Assembly: GCA_029259815.1 (NCBI GenBank)
Contig: JAJDEJ010000134.1
Location: forward strand, 62,001-126,000
Length of the DNA: 64,000 nt
Source: Planctomycetaceae bacterium
Lineage (GTDB): Bacteria > Planctomycetota > Planctomycetia > Planctomycetales > Planctomycetaceae
Reading direction: 5' to 3'
The stretch's first letter is position 1, and every line of letters begins with the position of its first letter. Shown here one piece after another: positions 31,068 through 37,365 of the stretch. Both the position numbers and the translations under genes were made by a program. Under the pieces are notes generated by a model. That model saw only the letters and a list, made by a program, of their open reading frames with translations. It was not told the DNA's origin and ran no database searches.

Positions 31068-31163
31068 TGACGCAAAGGCGCTGAGACGCCAAGACACGCC
31101 AAGGAAGGAGAGTCGATTGTCGCAGTTCTTTGCGCGTCTCGGCGAACTTCGCGACTTTGCGTC
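31068..31163. repeat. Inverted repeat 'GACGCAAAGGCGC...GACTTTGCGTC'
   Basis: Left end GACGCAAAGGCGCTGAGACG starts near 31070; right end GAACTTCGCGACTTTGCGTC finishes at 31163. Pairing is imperfect but long. It lies between the paired DUF1553 and DUF1501 genes, so it would be in their common transcript. This type of 'cgcaaaggcgctgagacgc' repeat is widespread in bacteria. Confidence 0.8.
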
Positions 31164-31222
31164 AAGAAACGAATTGAACAACTCAGACAAAGCAACCTCA
31201 ATCATTTCAATGGAACCTTACG

Positions 31223-32503
31223 ATGCACGTTTCACGTCACGAACAAGTCGGCCTTTCCCGTCGCGGTGTCAGTCGACGGAGCTTTCTGCATGCAGTGTCT
31301 GCGGGTGCCATCGCGGGAGGGACGCTCTCGTTCCGCGACCTGCTGAGTCTGCAGGCCGCTGAGCTGCGCAAACAGGGACGGTCGATGATCCTGCTCTGGA
31401 TGGCAGGCGGACCGAGTCAGTTTGAGACCTTCGACCCTAAGCCGGATCACGAGAACGGTGGAGAGACCGAAGCCATCGGGACGTCTGTGCCGGGCATCCG
31501 CATTGCGAATGGTTGGGAGAAGACGGCACAGGTGATGGACGACATTGCCCTCATTCGCTCGATGACCAACAAGGAAGGCAACCATCAACGGGCGACCTAC
31601 CAGATTCACACCGGCTACGTCCCCTCCGGCAGCGTGAAGCACCCGAGTTTCGCCTCCTCGATCGCTGAGCAGATCGGCTCTGAGGATCTCGATTTGCCGT
31701 CGTTCGTGTCTGTCGGTCAGACCGAGGGAGCCGGTTTCCTCGGTGTCGAGTACGAACCGTTTGTCGTGCAAAGTCCGGGCGAGATGCCTCGCAATGTTGC
31801 ATCGCCTGTCTCCGATGCTCGCGTGAAGCAGCGACTCGGTCTGTTCAACAAACTCGAAGATCAATTCGCACAGCGCGGTGGACGCACGATTGTTGAGAGT
31901 CAACGACAGCTTTATGAAAAGACGACCGACCTGGTCCTCAGCGAGCAGACGAAGGCATTCGATATCTCCAACGAGACGGACGAACTCAAGGCGGCCTACG
32001 GCGATACCGAGTTTGGTCGCGGGTGCTTGCTCGCCCGCCGTCTCGTCGAGACGGGTGTCTCCTTTGTTGAGGTCCGCAAACAAGGTTGGGACACCCACAA
32101 CGAACTCTATGATCGCATCGGAGAGCTGAGGGATGAAGTGGACCCGGCTTACGCCACGCTCATCAGTGACCTCAAGCAGCGCGGCCTGCTGGAGAAAACC
32201 GTCGTCGTCTGGATGGGTGAGTTTGGACGCACCCCGCAGATCACGGCTCGCGGCGGACGGAACCACTACCCCCGCGCCTTCAACATGGCACTGGCGGGCG
32301 GAGGCGTTAAAGGGGGACAGGTCATCGGTTCCACGACCGCGGACGGCTCCGCCATCGAAGACCGACCGGTCTCCGTGCCCGATCTGCTCTGCTCACTGTG
32401 CCACTCCCTCGACGTGAGCCCACGTCACGAGCACATCAGCCCGCTCGGCCGCCCGATGAAGATCGTCGATGGTGGCGAAGTCGTCAGCGAACTGTTCGCC
32501 TGA
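31223..32503 (+). CDS. DUF1501 protein, Tat-exported
   Basis: 426 residues. The Tat signal is 'LSRRGVSRRSFLHAVSAGAI'. The core has 'MILLWMAGGPSQFETFDPKP', 'TVVVWMGEFGRTPQITARGG' and 'NHYPRAFNMALAGGGVKGGQ', followed by a typical C-terminus 'SPLGRPMKIVDGG'. It belongs to the alkaline phosphatase superfamily by motif. It follows the DUF1549/DUF1553 gene by 173 bp that contain an inverted repeat. The pair probably acts on the same exported substrate, perhaps a sulfated polysaccharide, but this is inference. Confidence 0.93.
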   Translation: MHVSRHEQVGLSRRGVSRRSFLHAVSAGAIAGGTLSFRDLLSLQAAELRKQGRSMILLWMAGGPSQFETFDPKPDHENGGETEAIGTSVPGIRIANGWEKTAQVMDDIALIRSMTNKEGNHQRATYQIHTGYVPSGSVKHPSFASSIAEQIGSEDLDLPSFVSVGQTEGAGFLGVEYEPFVVQSPGEMPRNVASPVSDARVKQRLGLFNKLEDQFAQRGGRTIVESQRQLYEKTTDLVLSEQTKAFDISNETDELKAAYGDTEFGRGCLLARRLVETGVSFVEVRKQGWDTHNELYDRIGELRDEVDPAYATLISDLKQRGLLEKTVVVWMGEFGRTPQITARGGRNHYPRAFNMALAGGGVKGGQVIGSTTADGSAIEDRPVSVPDLLCSLCHSLDVSPRHEHISPLGRPMKIVDGGEVVSELFA

Positions 32504-32531
32504 TCCGCATCGACAACCTCACTGTCACACT

Positions 32532-32606
32532 AGCCGCGCCCGTCAGGAAGCGGAAATGTGCCACCATCCCATCACGGGGAATATCCGCTTCCTGACGGGC
32601 GCGGCT
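32532..32606. repeat. Perfect inverted repeat 'AGCCGCGCCCGTCAGGAAGC'
   Basis: Arms 32532-32554 and 32584-32606 are perfectly complementary over 23 bp around a 29-bp loop. It lies in the 150-bp spacer between the DUF1501 stop and cutA. It could act as a terminator for the upstream pair, though no T-run follows. Confidence 0.9.
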
Positions 32607-32655
32607 GGTACACAACTCGGCCACCCGATCGACACTAATGTGGTATGCTTAGGCG

Positions 32656-33006
32656 ATGGAGAACATCGCCCAGCACGCCCTGTTGTACGTCACCGCTGAG
32701 AGCCGAGAGGAGGCGGTTGCGATTGGGCGCGATTTGGTCGAGGAACGTGTCGTCGCCTGTGCCAATGTGTTGGACGGAATGACGTCCATCTACCAATGGA
32801 AGAACACTGTCGAGCAGTCGGACGAGGCAGTTTTACTGCTCAAAACGCGACAGGAACTCGTCCCACGTGTAATTGACCGCGTCCAGGAGTTGCACTCCTA
32901 CGATTGTCCCTGCGTGATCGAATTGCCGATCCGCTCGGGGAACCCGGACTTCCTGCAGTGGATCACGGACGAGACAATCTCCGCCACGCCGCCCCCAGTC
33001 GCTTGA
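32656..33006 (+). CDS. cutA: CutA1 divalent-cation tolerance protein
   Basis: 116 residues, a typical CutA length. CutA forms very stable trimers of a ferredoxin-like fold in the cytoplasm. In E. coli it was linked to copper tolerance, but its real job is unclear. Family blocks are 'EERVVACANVLDGMTSIYQW', 'EAVLLLKTRQELVPRVIDRV' and 'HSYDCPCVIELPI' with the conserved 'G-N-P-x-F-L-x-W' end. It is flanked on both sides by different perfect inverted repeats, so it looks like an independent transcription unit. Confidence 0.92.
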   Translation: MENIAQHALLYVTAESREEAVAIGRDLVEERVVACANVLDGMTSIYQWKNTVEQSDEAVLLLKTRQELVPRVIDRVQELHSYDCPCVIELPIRSGNPDFLQWITDETISATPPPVA

Positions 33007-33047
33007 TCTTCATCTCTGCACCGCGTACGAAGGAGCAATTGATATCC

Positions 33048-33122
33048 GGGGTCAGGCACCATTTTGTCGGCACCCGTGTCCGTTGCTTCTTAAACCGTCC
33101 CGACAAAATGGTGCCTGACCCC
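33048..33122. repeat. Perfect inverted repeat 'GGGGTCAGGCACCATTTTGT'
   Basis: Arms 33048-33070 and 33100-33122 are perfectly complementary over 23 bp with a 29-bp loop. It separates cutA from the DapA-like gene. The same arm and loop lengths as the repeat at 32532-32606 are notable, although the sequences differ completely. Confidence 0.92.
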
Positions 33123-33165
33123 TTTCCACTCGCCTTTCTCAGAATCATCATTCCCGAGGACCACC

Positions 33166-34095
33166 GTGACAGACGCCGCTCCCCTTCTCCAGGGCATCAT
33201 CCCGCCCATGATCACTCCGCTCACAGGTCGGGACCAACTCGACCATGCGGCGTTGGATCGCGTGATTGATCACATCATCGGCGGCGGCGTCCACGCGCTG
33301 TTCGTACTTGGTTCGACGGGTGAAGCTCCCAGTCTGTCCACCGATGTGCAGCGCGAAGTTGTCGAGCGTTCTGCCAAACACGTCAATGGTCGAGTACCGC
33401 TGCTCGTGGGTGTCACCGACACGTCCTACTCACGCTCGCTCGAACTTGCGCAGTTCTCCGCCGATTATGGTGTTGACGCGGTCGTCCTAGCTCCGCCCTA
33501 TTACACGCCGTTTCATCAGGACGATCTCACACGCTACTTTGCCGAGTTCGCCGCCGAGTGCCCGCTGCCGGTCGTGCTTTACAACATCCCCAGCCATTGC
33601 AAAGTTTCCATTTCGCTCGACTCTGCCCGTGAACTGATGGATGTCCCCAACATTATCGGCTTCAAAGACAGCTCGGGCGACATGTTGTACTACGGCCAAC
33701 TCATCAAAATGACCGAAGAGCGTGACGACTTCCCGCTGTTCATGGGACCGGAACAACTCCTCGCCGAGTCGGTCCTGATGGGCGGCAACGGTGGCGTGTG
33801 CGGGGGAGCCAACCTCGTCCCCTCACTCTACGTCGAAATGTACGACGCAGCCGTCGCTGGCGATGTACGGCTGGTCCACCGCCTGCAGCAACGCATCCTC
33901 CGCATCGCCGAAAAACTCTACGGCGTCGGCGACCCGCCCTCCGGTTACCTCAAGGGCATCAAGTGCGCGATGTCGCACGTCGGCCTCTGCAGCGACCACA
34001 TGGCTGAACCGCTGCACCGCCTGACGGACGACAAACGCCAAACGATCGAACGCAATCTGCGAGAGCTTGAACTGCCGATCGAGGTCACCTCGTAA
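33166..34095 (+). CDS. DapA/NAL family aldolase (dihydrodipicolinate synthase-like)
   Basis: 309 residues from a GTG with GAGGA just upstream. These enzymes form a Schiff base with pyruvate and carry out aldol reactions. Visible motifs are 'VLGSTGEAPSLS' near residue 47, 'LYNIP' with the catalytic Tyr and 'IIGFKDSSG' with the Schiff-base lysine. Members include dihydrodipicolinate synthase, N-acetylneuraminate lyase and 2-keto-3-deoxy sugar acid aldolases. The context gives no lysine genes, so a sugar-acid aldolase is as likely as DapA. Such an enzyme could work with a galactonate-dehydratase-like protein such as that encoded at 23139, but this is speculation. Confidence 0.87.
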   Translation: MTDAAPLLQGIIPPMITPLTGRDQLDHAALDRVIDHIIGGGVHALFVLGSTGEAPSLSTDVQREVVERSAKHVNGRVPLLVGVTDTSYSRSLELAQFSADYGVDAVVLAPPYYTPFHQDDLTRYFAEFAAECPLPVVLYNIPSHCKVSISLDSARELMDVPNIIGFKDSSGDMLYYGQLIKMTEERDDFPLFMGPEQLLAESVLMGGNGGVCGGANLVPSLYVEMYDAAVAGDVRLVHRLQQRILRIAEKLYGVGDPPSGYLKGIKCAMSHVGLCSDHMAEPLHRLTDDKRQTIERNLRELELPIEVTS

Positions 34096-34118
34096 TAATG
34101 GCAATCTGTCGCCGCCGA

Positions 34119-34655
34119 TCACGTGATAGGTGTTTCCTTCTCAGAAGGAACCGGCTCATTCGGAAGATACGATTGAACAATTCGCACAAACTCGGCTCGT
34201 TGATCAGAATCTGTAAATGCGATCCAGGGGACACCCACTCCATAGGGGCGTCGTTTGAACTTGAGCTCGAACCAAAATTCAGTTTCGTGCGCGTGGGAAA
34301 AATCTGACCATCGATAAGTTCTCGGAGCATGCTCGAACTCAGGGTTGTGTACGCTCACGCCCTCGCTGTCGACCTCGATTCTTGTCACAATCGTCGATCG
34401 CGACCAGAATGCGATCTTCATCGTGACGCTCATCACAATTTTGGGCATCCACCAGAATTGAGCGGCGACCAACAGTTGCATTGCAGTCAACCATATTGGC
34501 GCATTTCCCCAGCTGCTGATTGCCAATGCCAGAAAGAGTGTCGAAGCAACTTTCGACCAGATTGGTCGACGGTACGATGAAACGTCCTTCTTCCACTCTT
34601 CGAGGAACTGCTCCTTGGTGAGCACATATTCGAGTTTCATCGTCGTCGCGGACAT
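34119..34655 (-). CDS. YcxB-like membrane protein
   Basis: 178 residues. An N-terminal 'LTKEQFLEEWKKDVSSYRR' precedes two membrane segments at about 37-70 and a cytoplasmic C-terminal domain. That domain has 'RIEVDSEGVSVHNPEFEHAP' and 'PWIAFTDSDQRAEFVRIVQ', the pattern of YcxB-like proteins. Their function is unknown. It converges with the DapA-like gene, 23 bp apart, and is divergent from the DJ-1 gene. Confidence 0.78.
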   Translation of the reverse strand: MSATTMKLEYVLTKEQFLEEWKKDVSSYRRPIWSKVASTLFLALAISSWGNAPIWLTAMQLLVAAQFWWMPKIVMSVTMKIAFWSRSTIVTRIEVDSEGVSVHNPEFEHAPRTYRWSDFSHAHETEFWFELKFKRRPYGVGVPWIAFTDSDQRAEFVRIVQSYLPNEPVPSEKETPIT

Positions 34656-34738
34656 CGAATTATTCGTCCCGGTCTGGTGAAGTTTGGGTGTTCTCTAGAG
34701 TACCATGAAGCGACAGTCTTATGGATTGAGGGGACACC

Positions 34739-35311
34739 ATGCACAAAGTGCTCATTATCATCGGCGATGCGACGGAAACGGTCGACACGCTCTATCCGTA
34801 CTTCCGGCTCATTGAAGGCGGGTACGAGCCGGTCGTTGCGGCACCGGAGAAGCGGACCTATCAGATGGTCATGCATCAGGTGAAGCCCGGCTGGACGATC
34901 ACCCGCGAGTGGGAAGGCTACACGATCGATGCCGACGTCGCATTCGCGGACATCAAGGAAGACGAGTACCTCGGCATCTTCTTCAGCGGCGGACGGGCTC
35001 CGGAGTACATCCGCTATGACGAAGACCTCGTGCGAATCACGAAGCACTTCTTCGAGACGAATAAGCCGATCGGCTGCGTCTGTCACGGCGTCGAGATTCC
35101 CGCGTATGCTGACTGCGTGCGCGGCCGCAAGATGGCGACGGTGCCCAAGTGCAAGTTCGATCTGGAAGTCTGCGGCGGCATCTTCGTCGACGAACCGTGT
35201 GTGATTGATGGCAACGTCGTCAGCGGCCGCACCTACCACGACCATGGCCACTACATCGGCCCGTGGATGAAGTTGCTGGAGGAGGCAAGTGAGTCTTTTG
35301 GTGCGGGCTAA
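34739..35311 (+). CDS. DJ-1/PfpI family protein
   Basis: 190 residues. The family covers deglycase-like, chaperone and protease-like proteins of the class I glutamine amidotransferase fold. The nucleophile elbow 'KPIGCVCHGVEIPAYAD' puts the reactive Cys before His-Gly; the early acidic residue is in 'LIEGGYEPVVAAPEK', and 'IFFSGGRAPEYIRYDED' precedes the elbow. A GAGGGG ribosome-binding site supports the ATG. The stop is within a copy of the REP-like motif that brackets the transposase gene next to it. Confidence 0.9.
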   Translation: MHKVLIIIGDATETVDTLYPYFRLIEGGYEPVVAAPEKRTYQMVMHQVKPGWTITREWEGYTIDADVAFADIKEDEYLGIFFSGGRAPEYIRYDEDLVRITKHFFETNKPIGCVCHGVEIPAYADCVRGRKMATVPKCKFDLEVCGGIFVDEPCVIDGNVVSGRTYHDHGHYIGPWMKLLEEASESFGAG

Positions 35312-35322
35312 TCCGCCAAGCG
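35307..35322 (+). repeat. REP-like motif upstream of the RAYT gene
   Basis: GCTAATCCGCCAAGCG overlaps the last codons of the DJ-1 gene and lies 18 bp before the transposase ATG. It is followed by CTGTAGGAGTTGCAG, also the ribosome-binding region. The same 16 bases occur at 35983-35998, followed by a similar GTAAGTTGCAG. Confidence 0.85.
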
Positions 35323-35340
35323 ACTGTAGGAGTTGCAGAC

Positions 35341-35931
35341 ATGGCGAAACGGACACCGGTGATTGCGTATCATTTGATTTGGACGGGGTATGGTCACTGG
35401 TTACCGAATGATCCGCGCGGGAGTGGGTCGTTCGTTGTGCATGCGGATGTGCTCCGTGACCTTGGTGAACTGCATCACGGGCGACGTCGGGTGCAACCTC
35501 CCGGACGGGTGATCAGAGAGTTCTACGAAGAGGCCGAATTACGATTACACTTTCCGGTGCTGCGATTCGACTCAGATCAAATCGACGTCATCGCAAGAGC
35601 GTTTGCCGAGGTGATCGCCGAACAGCGATACACTTGTTATGCCTGTGCCATCATGCCGGATCATGTCCACGTGTGCATTCGCAAGCACCGGGACAAGAGC
35701 GAGCAGATGGTCGATCTGTTGCAGGACAAGAGCCGGTCGTGGCTCATCGAGCGACCGGAGATCGACTCGAATCATCAGATCTGGACTGGGGGAGACGGCT
35801 GGAGTGTCTATCTCGAAACTCCGGACGACGTGCGTCGTACGATTCGGTACATTGAGAGAAACTCGCGAGTGCCACAACGATGGCCATTTGTGACAGAGTA
35901 CGACAACTGGCCATTTCACAAGAAGTCCTGA
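35341..35931 (+). CDS. REP-associated tyrosine transposase (RAYT, Y1_Tnp domain)
   Basis: 196 residues. RAYTs are single-domain HUH endonucleases related to IS200/IS605 TnpA. They cut single-stranded REP hairpins and are usually single-copy and vertically kept. The HUH motif is in 'IMPDHVHVCIRKH' (His-Val-His) and the candidate catalytic Tyr is in 'RRTIRYIERN'. The start 'YHLIWTGYGHWLPNDPRG' is typical of the transposase fold in planctomycete RAYTs. AGGAG at 35328-35332 serves the ATG. The gene is bracketed by direct copies of a 16-bp motif, with an inverted copy downstream, as expected for a RAYT with its cognate REPs. Confidence 0.88.
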   Translation: MAKRTPVIAYHLIWTGYGHWLPNDPRGSGSFVVHADVLRDLGELHHGRRRVQPPGRVIREFYEEAELRLHFPVLRFDSDQIDVIARAFAEVIAEQRYTCYACAIMPDHVHVCIRKHRDKSEQMVDLLQDKSRSWLIERPEIDSNHQIWTGGDGWSVYLETPDDVRRTIRYIERNSRVPQRWPFVTEYDNWPFHKKS

Positions 35932-35935
35932 GAGA

Positions 35936-35998
35936 CGCTTGCGGATTAGCACCATTAGCGAGTTGGTGATGGTGGGAGGTGTGCTAATCCGCCAAGCG
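35936..35998. repeat. REP-like inverted pair downstream of the RAYT gene
   Basis: CGCTTGCGGATTAGC (35936-35950) faces GCTAATCCGCCAAGCG (35983-35998) over a 32-bp spacer; one base is missing in the first arm. Together with the upstream copy at 35307-35322 this is a BIME-like arrangement. Confidence 0.85.
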
Positions 35999-36032
35999 TT
36001 GTTCGTAAGTTGCAGAAGAATCGGAGAGAACG

Positions 36033-37325
36033 ATGAATCGACGTGATGTGTTGAAGGCCGCGACCGTCGGAGCGTTTGTGCCGTATTCGTTCACGGCGAA
36101 TGCGGAGGAACGCACGACGCCGCGGTCTGCGAATGAGCGTTGGAACATTGGCGCCATCGGGATGCGGTATCAGGGGACCGTCATCAGTGAGAAGGCGCAG
36201 ACGTATGGCGACGTCGTTGCCATCGCGGATGTCGATCGGCATGTGCGAGAACAGGCGCGGTCGAGCTTTGGGAGCACGCCGCGCATCTTTGAGGACTATC
36301 GGCAGTTGCTCGATCGTGACGACGTCGACGTGGTGATGATCGGAGCACCGGACCATTGGCATACGAAGATGCTCATCGATGCCGTGCGGGCGGGCAAGGA
36401 CGTGTACTGCGAGAAGCCGCTGACGCTCACCATCGATGAAGGGAAACACCTCGTCGAAGCCGTCAACAAGAGTCAACAAGTCGTGCAGGTCGGCACGTGG
36501 CAGCGGCATGACAATAACTTCCGACTCGCAGCAGAGATGGTCCGGCAGGGACGCATCGGCAAGCTTCAGCGAGTCACCTGCACGACGGACAAGAATCCGA
36601 CTGGGGGGCCGTTTGAGACGTGGCGTGTGCCCAAACACCTCAACTGGGATCTCTGGCAGGGACAGACGCCCGACATGCCGTACATCCCCGAGCGATCGCA
36701 CTACACCTTCCGCTGGTGGAGCGAGTACTCGGGCGGCAAGATGACCGACTGGGGAGCACACCACATCGACATCGCTCAATGGGCGATCGGCAGTCTGCCG
36801 GTCGAAATCGATGGACGAGCAACCTACCCGGAGAACCCCGGGAGCAACGCATACAATGTGGCGAAGGATTTTGAAGCGGATATCCGCTACGCCAATGGTG
36901 TCGAACTGCTCATCCGCGACGAGGGCCGTCGGGGTATCATGTTCGAAGGAGATGCCGGTCGCATCTTCGTGAATCGCGGCGGCGTTAACGGCAAGCCCGT
37001 CGAAGACCTTGCCAACAACCCACTGCCGCGCAGCGAGTACACTCTCTACGATCACGACAATCTTGATCGCCCCGTGCGCACCGGCAAGCTGGATGCGATC
37101 ATCAATCACATGGGCAACTTCTACGACTGCTGCCAGTCACGCAAGACGCCCATCTCGAACGTCCTCAGCCAACACCAAAGCGTCACGACCTGTCACCTTG
37201 CCAACATCTCGATGAAGCTGGGCCGCAAGCTGACGTGGAATCCGGAGGCCGAAGAGTTCGAAGGCGACGCCGAGGCCAACACGCATCTCGCCCGCGAGCA
37301 GCGCAAGGGTTTCGAGATCGCGTAG
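36033..37325 (+). CDS. Gfo/Idh/MocA family NAD(P)-dependent oxidoreductase
   Basis: 430 residues with an N-terminal 'MNRRDVLKAATVGAFVPYSF' Tat-type signal. The Rossmann domain has 'NIGAIGMRYQGT', 'VAIADVD' and the family motif 'EKPLT' in 'YCEKPLTLTIDEGKHLV'. The C-terminal domain includes 'WWSEYSGGKMTDWGAHHIDI', a strongly planctomycete feature with the substrate-site Asp-x-x-x-His-His. Members act on sugars, sugar acids or inositols, and the substrate here is unknown. Periplasmic NAD-dependent catalysis is puzzling, but such signals are common in this family; tightly bound cofactor is the usual explanation. Confidence 0.9.
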   Translation: MNRRDVLKAATVGAFVPYSFTANAEERTTPRSANERWNIGAIGMRYQGTVISEKAQTYGDVVAIADVDRHVREQARSSFGSTPRIFEDYRQLLDRDDVDVVMIGAPDHWHTKMLIDAVRAGKDVYCEKPLTLTIDEGKHLVEAVNKSQQVVQVGTWQRHDNNFRLAAEMVRQGRIGKLQRVTCTTDKNPTGGPFETWRVPKHLNWDLWQGQTPDMPYIPERSHYTFRWWSEYSGGKMTDWGAHHIDIAQWAIGSLPVEIDGRATYPENPGSNAYNVAKDFEADIRYANGVELLIRDEGRRGIMFEGDAGRIFVNRGGVNGKPVEDLANNPLPRSEYTLYDHDNLDRPVRTGKLDAIINHMGNFYDCCQSRKTPISNVLSQHQSVTTCHLANISMKLGRKLTWNPEAEEFEGDAEANTHLAREQRKGFEIA

Positions 37326-37365
37326 GATCAATGTGCAGGGTGCGTTTGTGATGAGTCGTCAGGAC

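Noticed and set aside
31232-32266. 344-codon minus-strand frame
   Set aside because: Antisense to the DUF1501 gene with its signal and metal-site motifs.
23139-34095. A galactonate/KDG catabolic cluster made of the dehydratase, DapA-like aldolase and PfkB kinase
   Set aside because: The three genes are 9 to 33 kb apart with unrelated genes between, so linkage gives no support for a shared pathway.
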